Shown here piece after piece: positions 31,144 to 40,479 of a stretch of DNA of 64,000 nt; positions within the stretch are counted from its first letter, which is position 1; the number at the start of each line of letters is the position of its first letter. The notes under the pieces are model-generated. The model made no database searches, was not told where the DNA came from, and saw only the letters and a program-made list of their open reading frames with translations. The position numbers and the translations under genes are program-made. The stretch comes from Candidatus Arsenophonus triatominarum. Lineage in GTDB: Bacteria; Pseudomonadota; Gammaproteobacteria; Enterobacterales; Enterobacteriaceae. The DNA is taken from positions 1 to 64,000 of the forward strand of contig NZ_LWMI01000001.1 in NCBI RefSeq assembly GCF_001640365.1, given 5' to 3'.

Positions 31144-31215
31144 TTGTTTTTAAATTACTTCTTTTTTGGAGATTGCGAAACTCGTGAATCAGCAAAAGAA
31201 ATAAAAATTGCTAAA

Positions 31216-31243
31216 AAGAAAGCAGATTAAAATCTGCTTTCTT
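31216..31243. terminator. Bidirectional hairpin terminator after smp remnant and deoD
   Basis: AAGAAAGCAGATT pairs perfectly with AATCTGCTTTCTT, with almost no loop as drawn (ends of the stem will open). It lies between the convergent smp scrap and deoD remnant. Confidence 0.6.
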
Positions 31244-31256
31244 GCTTGATTTAAAT

Positions 31257-31957
31257 TTAATGATTTATTTTTAATCCAGTAATAATACTGATTTCTAACG
31301 CAATTTCAACCATCTCATTAAATGTCGTTTGCCGTTCTGCTGAAGTTGTCTTTTCACCTCGACGAATATGATCAGAAACCGTACAAATAGTTAGTGCTTT
31401 GACACCATATTCCGCCGCAATGCTATACATACCAGCAGCTTCCATTCTCACCCCCAAATGTCATATTTTTCCATTGTATCAAACACTTGTATTTGAGGCG
31501 TATAAAAAGATCAGTAGAAAAAATATTACCTACCAGAACGTTGAGATTCTTTGCTTTAGCCGCAGTTACAGCATTATGAACCAGCTGATAATCTGCAATA
31601 GCCGCAAAATCATTGTCATCAAATTTTAGTCGATTAACTTTAGAATCGGTGCATGCTCCCAGGCTGATAATAATATCGCGTAACTTTACTTGATGGCTAA
31701 TAGCACCACAGGATCCTACTCGTATTATTGTTTTAACACCAAAGTCAATAATTAGCTCTTTCATGTAAATTGAACAGGAAGAGATCCCCATACCATGCCC
31801 CATCACAGAAATGCTACAACCTTGATAATTACCAGTAAAACCTAAGATACCACGAACATGATTTACCTGACGGCTGTCGGTCAAATAATTTTCTGCAATA
31901 TGTTTTGCGCGTAGAGGATCGCCTGGCATCAGCATAACTAATATGTGGGGTGGCCAT
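31257..31957 (-). pseudogene. deoD: Purine nucleoside phosphorylase deoD, several lesions
   Basis: Starts MATPHI at 31957, but ~30 bases encoding the next segment are missing and the frame is shifted before [17 protein letters not shown]. It then reads well through [14 protein letters not shown] and [16 protein letters not shown] to [10 protein letters not shown]. One base is lost near 31502 and another near 31450 before [20 protein letters not shown] and the normal C-terminus. At least three disabling changes make it a clear pseudogene of a purine salvage enzyme. Confidence 0.9.
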
Positions 31958-32022
31958 AAATAAATTTCCTTATATTACTTATCGATAAAATCGGGAATAT
32001 GAACAAATATTTCTCATCATAC

Positions 32023-32823
32023 TTAAAATAGCGTTTTGCCATATGCCATTGGCGGTAAACCAAAATATTGCGCAACGGTTTGACCAATATCAGCAAAGGT
32101 CTGTCGATGACCTAGTGCTCCAGGTTTTACTTTCGGACCATAAATTAAAATAGGAATATTTTCCCGCGTATGATCAGTTCCTGGCCAGGTCGGGTCACAA
32201 CCATGATCTGCGGTAATAATCAAAACATCCTCATTTTCAATTAATGCCAGCATTTCGGGTAAACGACTATCAAATAACTCTAATCCGGCCGCATAACCCG
32301 CAACATCACGACGATGTCCATATGAAGAATCAAAATCAACAAAATTAGTAAACACAATGGTATTGTCGGCCGCTTTTTTGATTTCCTCAAGGCTTGCCGC
32401 AAATAGCACTTCAATACCGGTTGCTTTCGCTTGCTTAGTAATGCCGACATTGGCATAAATATCTGCAATTTTGCCAATTGAAACCACTTGGCCGGCTTTT
32501 TCTTCAACCAGTTTTTGCAGGATGGTTGGTGCAGGTGGTTCAACTGAATAATCTCGACGATTACCGGTACGCTGAAAACAGCCAGCTTTATTGCCGATAA
32601 AAGGACGAGAATAACACGTCCGATATTATAAGCACCTTCATCTAGCGTCCTTCTCGCTATTTCACAAAGCTGATAAAGATTTTTAACCCCAAAAGTCTCT
32701 TCATGACATGCTATCTGAAAGACTGAATCGGCTGAAGTATAGAAAATAGGTTTACCTGTTTTCATATGCTCTTCACCTAATTGATCCAAGATCACCGTGC
32801 CTGACGAGTGACAATTTCCCAGA
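32023..32823 (-). pseudogene. deoB: Phosphopentomutase deoB, 3' half only, frameshifted
   Basis: Reads [20 protein letters not shown] and [20 protein letters not shown], loses frame near 32615 (GRVIARPFIGN continues in another frame), then is open through [18 protein letters not shown] and [20 protein letters not shown], a metal-binding motif of the alkaline phosphatase superfamily, to the stop. The N-terminal half is absent; IS630 copy 2 begins two bases upstream. It lies 66 bases before deoD. Confidence 0.9.
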
Positions 32824-32825
32824 TA

Positions 32826-33706
32826 TAGCTAGGCGACTTAATTTTGATTACAGCATATGTATTAAAAACAGGTCATCGATAGTGCATCCTGTTTCCATCT
32901 TTTTACGTTTAGCTTGAGACCATTTATGTTCTATAGGATTTAAATCTGGTGAATACACAGGCAAATATTCTATCTGGTGTCCTGCGTTTATAATTGCCTG
33001 TTCAATATTCTTACCTTTGTGAAAGCTAGCGTTGTCCATAAAAATAACAGAATTTTCAGGAAGTTCTGGGAGCAATATTTTTGTGATCCAAACATAAAAA
33101 ACATCACGATTAATATTGCAATCAAATAATCCGATAGCAAAAAGGGTTGTTCCCAATAAAGCGCCAATAACATTTGTTCTTCCCTTAGCACCCCAGTTTT
33201 TCAGGCCAAAACAACGGTGACCTTTTGGGGAATAGCCGTGAGTTCGTGGAGTGTCATGTGAAAAACCACTTTCATCAATAAAAACAACAGATTTATCTTT
33301 TTTTTCATACTGTTGTCTTTTTTGCTGATGTGCCAGCCTGTCGCTTTCGTTGGTTTTTGGATGGAATAGAGTTTTTTTTATAGGTTAATCCCAGCTTTTT
33401 AAGGGATTGCCAAATAGTCTTTTTACAAACACCGAATCGCTCTGCCCGTTCCTTTTGGTAAGCATCTGGATACTGTTCCACATCTTTTGCTAAAGCATTT
33501 TTATCGAGCTTCCTCTTACGTGGCGTTGAATTTTTTGGCTCTGGTCGTTTAAGCCAACGTACTAAAGACGCTTTTCCAATACGGAATTGTTTCGCAGTTT
33601 CTCGAATTGTTAAACCTTCGGCTTTCCTTACAGATATTACTTTACGTCGAAAATCAATTGTATAACTCATAACACACCTTGTAATCAAAATTAAGTCGCC
33701 TAGCTA
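32826..33706 (-). mobile_element. IS630-family element, copy 2 (complete, 881 bp)
   Basis: Identical by eye to copy 1, including the two-frame transposase (32848-33156 and 33305-33688). TA flanks at 32824-32825 and 33707-33708. Flanked by two different broken genes (deoB and a nucleoside permease), so a deletion must have occurred next to it or between two copies. Confidence 0.9.
32848..33688 (-). CDS. IS630 transposase, copy 2, two frames
   Basis: Same two overlapping reading frames and A8 junction (near 33378) as at 18326-19166. No additional lesions. Confidence 0.75.
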
Positions 33707-34361
33707 TACCATCAATTTGGCAAATAACAATCCTCCGGTGCTGCCATAAAAGATGCTGCGATCAGATATTCCATTGGCACCCCCCATTTGCGCATAGCCG
33801 GCTAATACAGAGCCAGCAACCGAAGCTAATCCACCACACATAACAGCAAATAACTCAGAGTTTGTCATGGTGGCAATATAGGGTCTGACAATCAAAGGCG
33901 CCTCTGTATGACCGACAAAAATATTAGCGGTCGCTGATAATGACTCAGTGCGTGAGGTGCCTAATATCCATTGCAAAAGTCCACCTAAGATTTTGATAAA
34001 AAACTGCATAATACCAAGATAATAAAGCACAGCTATCAATGATGAGAAGAAAACAATGACCGGTAAGTCACGTAAGGCAAAAAATAAAACCACTACCGCC
34101 AAACAGTTTATTAGAGACTAAACCACCAAAGACAAAATCCATGCCAACTTGTCCATAACCAATCACACTAGAGACTACATCAGATTCAGTTTCCAAAGTG
34201 CGGCGACCGGCAGGGATATAAAGAACAAATGCGCCAATTGCCATTTGAATAACAAAAGCACCAAATACGGTACGGAATTTAATTGTCCGACGGTTACTGG
34301 AAAAAATGATAGCGATGAAAATCAATACTACCATCCCTAGCAGGCTCATAATGAGTTGCAT
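33707..34361 (-). pseudogene. Nucleoside permease (NupC/NupX family), frameshifted and truncated
   Basis: The N-terminal frame MQLIMSLLGMVVLIFIAIIF runs to GGSGFIF near 34075; the next frame continues [20 protein letters not shown] through a conserved [15 protein letters not shown] segment, then [18 protein letters not shown] to [10 protein letters not shown], where IS630 cuts it. The concentrative nucleoside transporter family would need about 170 more residues. A permease next to deo genes fits a nucleoside uptake and catabolism operon. Confidence 0.8.
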
Positions 34362-34609
34362 GAATAATATCCCTGTGTATTATATATCAAACGAAAATTT
34401 CTATAGTTTAAAAAATAAACTGCCAGTTTAATGCGCAGACATTATAACGATTTCGCATTAATAACTGACAGTTGGTATCATAAATAATCATAACGAAAAA
34501 TCACGAAAAAATAAATTTTGCGACACATATCACTTACGAAAAGCGATATTGCCGGCAAAAATTATCTAAAAAAATACCGTAATTATAATTAAATAACTTA
34601 TTGGTATGA

Positions 34610-35407
34610 TTATTTAGCCATATTAGTCTGCTCTTTTTTAATATTGAATAGTTGCAAACTATTGTTATAAAGCTGCGTTGCAATTTCCTCTGCTAACTCT
34701 TGCCGAAGGTTACATAGTGCCTCAAATACCAAACCTATCCTTTCTGGACGATTAACCTGCCCCTGAAATCCAATTAATGGCATATCAGGGGCATCAGTTT
34801 CAAGTACTAATGACGACAGCGGCAATTGCGCAGCTACTGCTCTGGTTTTCTTAGCGCGTTCATAGGTGATAACGCCACCAATACCGATAAAATAACCTAA
34901 ACGGATAAAAGCATTCGCTTGCGACAAACTGCCAGCAAATCCATGGATGACTCCCTTTTTCGGCACTTCAAATCGTCTTAATAAAGCAGCTAATTGATCA
35001 TGACTTTTACGCGAATGAAGAATAACCGGTAAATCATATTGTTTAGCTAGCTGTAATTGCTGGATCAGCAATGCTTGTTGTTGCTTAATCGCAGCATTAG
35101 TAACAAAATAATCTAAACCTATTTCACCAATAGCAACACATTTATTGCTGTTTTTCTGCAATAATGCCACTAATTTAGCAAAATGATCAGGTAAAAAATC
35201 TGCGATATACAAAGGATGAAAACCTAATGCGGCATATAAATGCGGATATTGTTGTGCCAGTAAATATACTCGCTCAAAATTCTCAATACCAATCGCTGGG
35301 ACAATGATATCAGTCACGCCAGCTTTCACCGCGCGCGAAAAGCTATCATCAATATCATGGATAAAAGGAGAAAAATCAAAATGACAATGGGTGTCAACGA
35401 ACATCAA
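34610..35407 (-). CDS. yjjV: TatD-family metal-dependent hydrolase YjjV
   Basis: 265 residues. The TIM-barrel hydrolase motifs are all present: FVDTHCHFDF (HxH), IGEIGLDYF (Glu ligand), VILHSRKSHDQ (His), and LETDAPDMPL (Asp). Family members act as DNases or on D-aminoacyl substrates. It follows yjjU on the same strand, as in Escherichia, and is therefore called yjjV rather than tatD or ycfH. Confidence 0.88.
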   Translation of the reverse strand: MMFVDTHCHFDFSPFIHDIDDSFSRAVKAGVTDIIVPAIGIENFERVYLLAQQYPHLYAALGFHPLYIADFLPDHFAKLVALLQKNSNKCVAIGEIGLDYFVTNAAIKQQQALLIQQLQLAKQYDLPVILHSRKSHDQLAALLRRFEVPKKGVIHGFAGSLSQANAFIRLGYFIGIGGVITYERAKKTRAVAAQLPLSSLVLETDAPDMPLIGFQGQVNRPERIGLVFEALCNLRQELAEEIATQLYNNSLQLFNIKKEQTNMAK

Positions 35408-35484
35408 TGGCTAATCCTTCATCACCTGATTTTGGTTCTTCACCTTGTTGATTCGAAATTATTTCAGCAGACAAAGATGCCGAA

Positions 35485-36462
35485 TTAGCAACCTGATTTA
35501 TTTTCAATAGAATACGGGTAAGATGCTAAATTATCAGTAGAAAAATAGTGTTTTAAACTAGTTAAAAAATAGCTGCCACATTGACGCCCAATATGATAAT
35601 CAGCCTCTAAGGTTGAAGCACGGCTACCTAATGCACAACTCATTAAAGGTTTCGGTGGATAAATTTCAAATATTTGGATACCTGGTAGTGGCGCAGCAAT
35701 AAATTTTTGTGTCTGTTGATAGCTTTTAATATGTACTTTTATCATCTTAGCCATCCGCCGTATATTGCGGTGTTCCAACCAGCGAGTCATCCTCTTTAAC
35801 CATTCAGATGTATAATAAATTCCCGAAGGAACCGTTCTAATTACCACAATTGTTTTTGCCCCACGACGATAAGCTTCTTCAACAGGAATTGAAGCAGTTA
35901 TACCACCATCATGATAAAGCTGCCCATTAAATACCGCTCCCTGGCGATAAAAGCAGGGGATAGCACTTGACGCCCGAATAATATCTAACCAACTATCTTG
36001 TGTTGGTTGAAAATAAACAGGGCTAAAATCCTCGTAGCGACATGCACTGATTAAAAATTGACGCCCGCTATCTAAGTAAGACAATCCAGTAGAGAAATCA
36101 AGGGGTAATTCACGGGAGGTAATATCAATTAGCCAATCTAAATCAATCATATGGCCACCACGAATAAAACGTAGTGGATTAAAAAATTGAGATTTAGTGG
36201 TATAATCAGTGATCACCTTGCGGGCATAACCACGCTGTTGGCAAAGATAGGCCGATAAATTTTGTGCGCCTGCCGATGTCCCTATCATGATGTTAAATGG
36301 GTTGAAACCAACACGGAGAAATTCATCCAATACACCGGCAGTAAAAATACCACGCTGCCCACCCCCCTCACAGACTAATGCTATTTTACCGAGATCAGAT
36401 GCATTATCATCGAAGGCTAAAGGCTCAATATTACCCAATGTGACTGATATATGTCTTCCCAT
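35485..36462 (-). CDS. yjjU: Patatin-like phospholipase YjjU
   Basis: 325 residues from ATG 36462, preceded by AGGGGG nine to ten bases upstream; an upstream in-frame ATG at 36519 lacks family support. Patatin motifs: oxyanion loop CEGGGQRGIFTAG, nucleophile elbow GTSAGAQ (Ser), and the dyad Asp in YHDGGI. C-terminus is shorter than in Escherichia (~357), where the tail is poorly conserved. Forms the first gene of the yjjU-yjjV pair. Confidence 0.9.
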   Translation of the reverse strand: MGRHISVTLGNIEPLAFDDNASDLGKIALVCEGGGQRGIFTAGVLDEFLRVGFNPFNIMIGTSAGAQNLSAYLCQQRGYARKVITDYTTKSQFFNPLRFIRGGHMIDLDWLIDITSRELPLDFSTGLSYLDSGRQFLISACRYEDFSPVYFQPTQDSWLDIIRASSAIPCFYRQGAVFNGQLYHDGGITASIPVEEAYRRGAKTIVVIRTVPSGIYYTSEWLKRMTRWLEHRNIRRMAKMIKVHIKSYQQTQKFIAAPLPGIQIFEIYPPKPLMSCALGSRASTLEADYHIGRQCGSYFLTSLKHYFSTDNLASYPYSIENKSGC

Positions 36463-36544
36463 ATTGCTTTCCCCCTTAAAACTGGTAGTAGACCCTCTAA
36501 TATACAATCTGCTATTCAAAATCTACTATTGCGTTTAATAGTGA

Positions 36545-36662
36545 GATTTTTAGCGGCTTAAAAATTTAGGAGAAACTAATAAATACAGCAATTGAAAAAT
36601 AGTCATACCCCCCACTAATAACAAGTGAGGGTAATGTAATAAAAAATCAATATGCCATAAAT
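36545..36662 (-). pseudogene. C-terminal scrap of a hydrophobic protein
   Basis: Open frame NLWHIDFLLHYPHLLLVGGM then TIFQLLYLLVSPKFLSR and stop, truncated by the IS982 end. Hydrophobic, possibly one membrane helix. Not recognised. Confidence 0.3.
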
Positions 36663-36867
36663 TAACCTGAGTTCGGGATAAGAAATAAAGTGAAAGTCTT
36701 GCTATTCAAATAGTTGAATGCGCATATTTCGTTAAAATACTCTAACAATCTGGTTAAAGCGTAGAGCATTGTTAAACAATTATGAAAAATTTTACTGAAC
36801 TTTATTGCCTGATGGATGATTTTTGTAAAGACTTCGAGCCAAAAATGCATGAAATTTTGCTGAATAA
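36663..36867 (+). mobile_element. IS982-family left-end fragment
   Basis: The end AACCTGAGTTCGGGATAAG is followed by a start MKNFTELYCLMDDFCKDFEP, the N-terminus of an IS982-type transposase, cut after EILLNK by IS256 DNA. A related fragment in the other orientation is at 52453-52695 and reaches slightly further (SKRRRRFYSA). Confidence 0.7.
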
Positions 36868-37434
36868 GGTAGTGTTCAAAAATCTGTGTCATATCTTAAA
36901 CTCAAAAAAAAGAGGTATGACAATATGAGAAATCAATCATTTAATTTTGATGAAGCGTTGAAGCAATTACAATCAGGTAAAAATTTACTCGGTACGGATG
37001 GAATACTCACACCACTCATAAAACAGCTGACCGAAGCTGCCCTGCAGGCAGAAATAGAACACTACCTATCGACAACGTCAATCGATACGCGTATGGCTAT
37101 ACTCGAAAAACGGTTAAATCGACATCAGGTCAATTTGAACTTAAAACGCCCAGAGACCGGTCAGGTGCTTTTGAGCCTCAGCTCATTAAGAAAAATCAGA
37201 CAAAATTATCAGAGGATATTGATAACAAAATCCTATCGTTATTTGCATTAGGCATGAGTTATCGTGATATTCAAAAACATGTTGCAGAATTATATGGACT
37301 GGAAATATTAGATGGAGCTATTACGCATATTACTGATAAATTACTCCCTGAATTAAAAGCCTGGCAACAACGCCCTCTGGAGGCGCTCTATCCTTTTGTC
37401 TAGCTCGATGCCATTCATTACAAGATAAAACATG
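36868..37434 (+). mobile_element. IS256-family 5' fragment
   Basis: Begins GGTAGTGTTCAAAAATCTGT (left end). The transposase frame starts at 36925 (MRNQSFNFDEALKQLQSGKN), with GTDGILTPLIKQLTEAALQA typical of the Mutator/IS256 group. It shifts frame near 37110, then reads ILSLFALGMSYRDIQKHVAE and ends at a damaged LDAIHYKIKH (in-frame TAG) where IS3 DNA starts. Non-functional. Confidence 0.75.
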
Positions 37435-37464
37435 TGTAGTGGTCAACTAAAATTGGCCACTACA
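37435..37464. mobile_element. IS3 end-to-end scar (30 bp)
   Basis: TGTAGTGG…CCACTACA with TCAACTAAAATTGG inside. The first ~26 bases equal the 3' end of the IS3 element seen at 47148; the last bases match the complement of its other end. All of the element body is missing. Confidence 0.5.
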
Positions 37465-37776
37465 TGGACACAGCTTGCCATCAGGGAAAAGATAAGGCCA
37501 AAACGTGCTAATTTGTGAAATTGCCTCATTTAACGGTAATCCTTTTTTAGACGGTGTGGGTGATTTAGGTGTTTTAACCTTCACTTCCTGTTTGGGTTTA
37601 ACAACCGTCTGCTTGGGCTGCTGTTTTACGGCTTTCGAAGGATGAGGCTTTTTTTTCTGTTTTTTTGACGCAGCCTTCACCCAGACCTTTTTACGGTAAG
37701 CAAGGTCACTTTTGTGATGTTCTTCCGATGAAGGCTTTCTAGGACGATTAAGGCTTAAATTTTGGCGTTCTGTCAT
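37447..37776 (-). pseudogene. FinO/ProQ-family RNA chaperone, N-terminal fragment
   Basis: The basic N-terminal region (MTERQNLSLNRPRKP, then many Lys/Pro/Val repeats) leads into LNEAISQISTFWPYLFPDGK, the first helix of the FinO/ProQ domain. It is then cut by the IS3 scar and ends in foreign codons. FinO-type proteins bind RNA stem-loops and promote sense-antisense pairing. Follows the Rpn gene by three bases on the same strand, so they were one operon. Confidence 0.6.
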
Positions 37777-37779
37777 GGT

Positions 37780-38697
37780 TTAATCTTTAAACAGGTTGCT
37801 CATTTCAGTATCATTTAAGCCCGTAAATTTCATCACCGATTGTCTATCCATGCCACTTTCGAGCATTTGGCGCGCTATCTTCATGGAAGCCTGTTTTTCG
37901 CCCTCAACTTTCCCTTGTTGTATACCTTGTTGTATGCCTTCTTCTCGTATACCTTGTGCAATATTCATCAATGCCCCCTCATGTTTCTCTGTCTGTCTGG
38001 CTATCTCTTTGATTAACTTTGCTGGTTGCTCAGCATTGCCTTCTCGGATTAGATAGTTAAACATAGTAATAACTTGATTATCAGTATAATAATTATACGA
38101 CAACAGTTTAACAATACTATTCAGTAGCTCGGCCATATCCCGTCTTCGAATGTGTTTTTGGATAAGCTCCAATAACGCCATTCGCTTATGCTGCATAATC
38201 TCACCGTCATCAAGCGTTGTTACGTCGACGAGCTTAAACGGTTTTGTGTATATTTTTTCCGCAATATCACGCCCACTAAAACAATCGAGCCAGTCAGTAC
38301 TGTAAGGATGAGGAGTTTGTTCGCCACAATAAAACAGAATAGGAAAAACGATAGGAAGTTCTTTGTGTCCGGCTTCTAAATGCTTCTGCATGGCTGCCAT
38401 GCTATAGCGCATTAATCGCCAAGCCATGAGTTTATCCGGTGTTGACTGGTGCTCAATCAGCAGATAGAGATAACCTTGTCCTTGCTGGGTATTGACAGAA
38501 TACAGGATATCACTCTGATAGCTTTTCATCTCACTATCGACGAATGAGCCAGATTCCACTTTGAGGCTATCCAAATCACACAATGCTTTAATCTCATCCG
38601 GTAGCCAAATATCAAAGAAGTCTTTAGCCGTCTCTTTTTCACTCAGAAACTGGCGAAAGACAGCATTATGGGGCGTTGGGGTGAATTTTTTACTCAT
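37780..38697 (-). CDS. Rpn-family recombination-promoting nuclease / PDDEXK protein
   Basis: 305 residues from MSKKFTPTPHNAVF at 38697; the longer frame to 38796 adds residues unlike the paralogue at 63369. Rpn/PDDEXK_Tnp proteins are DNA endonucleases related to transposase_31. Visible features: SEKETAKDFFDIWLPDEIKA, D in YQSDILYSVNTQQGQGYLYL and the E-H-Q motif LLIEHQSTPDKLMAWRLMRY (catalytic core), and a C-terminal tail with GIREEGIQQGIQQGKVEGEK, the usual glutamine/glycine repeat. Intact here, truncated at 63369. Confidence 0.85.
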   Translation of the reverse strand: MSKKFTPTPHNAVFRQFLSEKETAKDFFDIWLPDEIKALCDLDSLKVESGSFVDSEMKSYQSDILYSVNTQQGQGYLYLLIEHQSTPDKLMAWRLMRYSMAAMQKHLEAGHKELPIVFPILFYCGEQTPHPYSTDWLDCFSGRDIAEKIYTKPFKLVDVTTLDDGEIMQHKRMALLELIQKHIRRRDMAELLNSIVKLLSYNYYTDNQVITMFNYLIREGNAEQPAKLIKEIARQTEKHEGALMNIAQGIREEGIQQGIQQGKVEGEKQASMKIARQMLESGMDRQSVMKFTGLNDTEMSNLFKD

Positions 38698-38805
38698 CCG
38701 ACATCTTTCACGGTTGTTAACATCCAGTTGCATTATTGAAAACAAATAAGGTACATTAAGTACGCTACTTATTTCATCACAATTCAGCTTTAGCAAGGAA
38801 GCCCC

Positions 38806-38826
38806 TACTTGGTCAGGGGCGTTTAT
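38806..38826 (-). terminator. Hairpin terminator before the Rpn gene
   Basis: GCCCCT-gaccaagt-AGGGGC on the - strand downstream of the 44-residue phage ORF. The same kind of hairpin (GCCCCT…AGGGGC) precedes the second Rpn gene at 63254-63274. Confidence 0.6.
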
Positions 38827-38828
38827 TC

Positions 38829-38963
38829 TTAATGACTCGCACTAAATCGGTATTTCTTCCGTTCTTCGAGCACTGCGCCCGTCTCTTTGGCTTTTTTCTC
38901 AACTTCAAATAAACCATGGACCATTTCATCGTTGGGATACTCAGTCCCACTTAATGGCACCAT
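38829..38963 (-). CDS. Small phage-type protein, 44 residues
   Basis: MVPLSGTEYPNDEMVHGLFE then VEKKAKETGAVLEERKKYRF and stop. The C-terminal KAKETGAVLE(E/K)R(K/S)KYRF also appears in a decayed form at 63150-63250, in front of the other Rpn gene. The conserved tail in two loci suggests a real small protein. Overlaps the preceding gene by TAATATGG spacing. Confidence 0.5.
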   Translation of the reverse strand: MVPLSGTEYPNDEMVHGLFEVEKKAKETGAVLEERKKYRFSASH

Positions 38964-38964
38964 A

Positions 38965-39078
38965 TTAGCAGCGTTGAAGGAAGTTGTTAAGAATTAGTTG
39001 TTGGTTGCGTGTTAGTGGTTTTGTATAAGTCCGGCTAAACGAATAATTGACTATTTTGAATGTGATTAATTTAAGCAT
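38965..39078 (-). CDS. Small phage-type protein, 37 residues
   Basis: MLKLITFKIVNYSFSRTYTK then PLTRNQQLILNNFLQRC, from an ATG with GGGGAA upstream. The end LQRC-TAA-TATG matches the end of the intact Rha gene (62250-63002), so gene ends and junctions are conserved between the two phage loci. Function unknown. Confidence 0.45.
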   Translation of the reverse strand: MLKLITFKIVNYSFSRTYTKPLTRNQQLILNNFLQRC

Positions 39079-39310
39079 AAAATTTCCCCATAGATAAACG
39101 AAATTGTAGGATGGTTTTGGTTGGAAAAATTAAATGGGCGACAAATAAATTTTCTTACCAAGGGATAAAAAGTAACTTAAATTTATTGACTATTTCTTTC
39201 AGAAGATAAATCAAATTGTCTACCTATTTAATTGTTTTTATTGCTACTTATATTTGGTTTATGTTCTGAAAATAAACGTAATGTATTGATTTATAAATAA
39301 AAATACACTG

Positions 39311-39366
39311 ATTTAAAATCCCTCGGCCTTAAGGCTGTGCGGGTTCAAGTCCCGCCCTGGGCACCA
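39311..39366 (+). other. attL/attR: Attachment site: 3' part of a tRNA-Leu(UAA) gene
   Basis: ATTTAAAATCCCTCGG (anticodon loop and stem with TAA) through variable arm and T arm (GCGGGTTCAAGTCCCGC) to CCTGGGCACCA. The 5' half of the tRNA is absent, so this is the displaced 3' copy at one prophage end. The integrase gene lies 28 bases away, as expected for tRNA-integrating phages. Confidence 0.85.
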
Positions 39367-39393
39367 TGAGATTTTCCATTTTTTATCAATAAG

Positions 39394-40479
39394 TTAAGTC
39401 GTAAAAAGTTGCCCACTTGGCGCTGGCTTTTTAGCCCTAAAGTCGTTTTTCGTAATATTTTTGCCATTTTGCTGCCCATCTACTACAGGGACAACTTTAA
39501 TTCTTCTATCGTATCTTGCGGTTTGCCCGACATTTTTATGGCCTGATATTGATTGTTTTTCGTATAAGTTCCCTTCCAAATCTGAAATACCTTTAGCTTT
39601 TAAATCATGAAAGGTGAAATCTAAATCTAGCTCTGGGTATTTTTCCTTTGCCTCTTTTTTCGCTTTCATCCATCGAGTATTAAAACCATCTCGCGTATAT
39701 CGAGCACCTGAAGATTGATGCAGTACATATATACTGCTCATTCCTTCGTTCAATGGTAATTTCTTAGACAGTGCTATAATATTCTCTAGTCTTGGTGACC
39801 ATGCTTTAATTTGTGAAATCCCAGTTTTACTTTGCTGAATTAATATTCCTTCCTCCAGTAATTGACTTTTCTTTAATGAAAGAATATCGGCTTGACGAGC
39901 ACAGCAAAGATACGCTAACTCCATTGCGATCTGAACTATTGTCGGGGCTATTTTGTAAACTGCATTATATTCAGCATGGGTTACATATCGTGTACGAGCC
40001 GATTCTTTAAATTGACGGACACCTTTGCATGGATTACCTTTCACTAATCCCCGTTCATAACCGAATCGAAAAACCCGTGATATAAAAGCTTTTTTTCGAT
40101 TAGCTTGTGTCCGGCTCTTTAAACCCCTCTTGTCCATATATCGTCTAATATGCTCGGGTTTAATATCATCAGAGTTTACTTTTCCAAAGACAGCAATAAC
40201 TTTTTGAGAGTATTTTCGATAATCTTTTTGGGTTTCAGCGGCTAATTCCATAAAATCACCTGATGTAAAAAATCGCTTAATAAGCCCCTCAAAAAGAGAT
40301 TCGTTACTGCGATTACTATTATAGGCTTCATACGCTGACCAAACTTGGGCTGGAGTTGCATTAAAACTACAGAGTCTTACCGTTCCGCCTGATCTGGGTC
40401 TGAATTCAAAAACGGATTTACCTCTACTAACACGCGGTGGTAACCAATTGTCAGCACTGTTTTTACGTTTTCGTCCCAT
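39394..40479 (-). CDS. int: Tyrosine-recombinase phage integrase
   Basis: 361 residues. The catalytic residues are visible: Arg in AYLCCARQADILSL, H-x-x-K in TFHDLKAKGISD (Lys replacing the more usual Arg), His in SGHKNV, and Tyr in TARYDRRI. The N-terminal arm-binding and core-binding domains are of normal size. It catalyses integration at the tRNA-Leu site next to it. Overlaps the DUF4224 gene by one base. Confidence 0.9.
   Translation of the reverse strand: MGRKRKNSADNWLPPRVSRGKSVFEFRPRSGGTVRLCSFNATPAQVWSAYEAYNSNRSNESLFEGLIKRFFTSGDFMELAAETQKDYRKYSQKVIAVFGKVNSDDIKPEHIRRYMDKRGLKSRTQANRKKAFISRVFRFGYERGLVKGNPCKGVRQFKESARTRYVTHAEYNAVYKIAPTIVQIAMELAYLCCARQADILSLKKSQLLEEGILIQQSKTGISQIKAWSPRLENIIALSKKLPLNEGMSSIYVLHQSSGARYTRDGFNTRWMKAKKEAKEKYPELDLDFTFHDLKAKGISDLEGNLYEKQSISGHKNVGQTARYDRRIKVVPVVDGQQNGKNITKNDFRAKKPAPSGQLFTT

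Larger units (their letters stand above)
29930..31186 (-). mobile_element. IS701/IS4-like element E1 containing MITE copy 4
   Basis: Ends CACGAGTTTCGCACAAAAC (29930) and TTGCGAAACTCGTG (31186) are the same as the MITE ends. It encodes a DDE transposase on the - strand and carries a type A MITE near its right end. Flanks AATTA/AATCA differ by one base, compatible with an old 5-bp duplication. It splits smp. This is the best-preserved candidate source for mobilising the MITEs, but its gene is broken. Confidence 0.75.

Noticed and set aside
31257..31935. Two separate small genes instead of one deoD
   Set aside because: Together they cover one purine nucleoside phosphorylase in order, with frame breaks and a missing segment.
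39311..39366. A complete tRNA-Leu gene
   Set aside because: No acceptor or D arm upstream; the sequence before the anticodon does not pair. It is the 3' att copy only.
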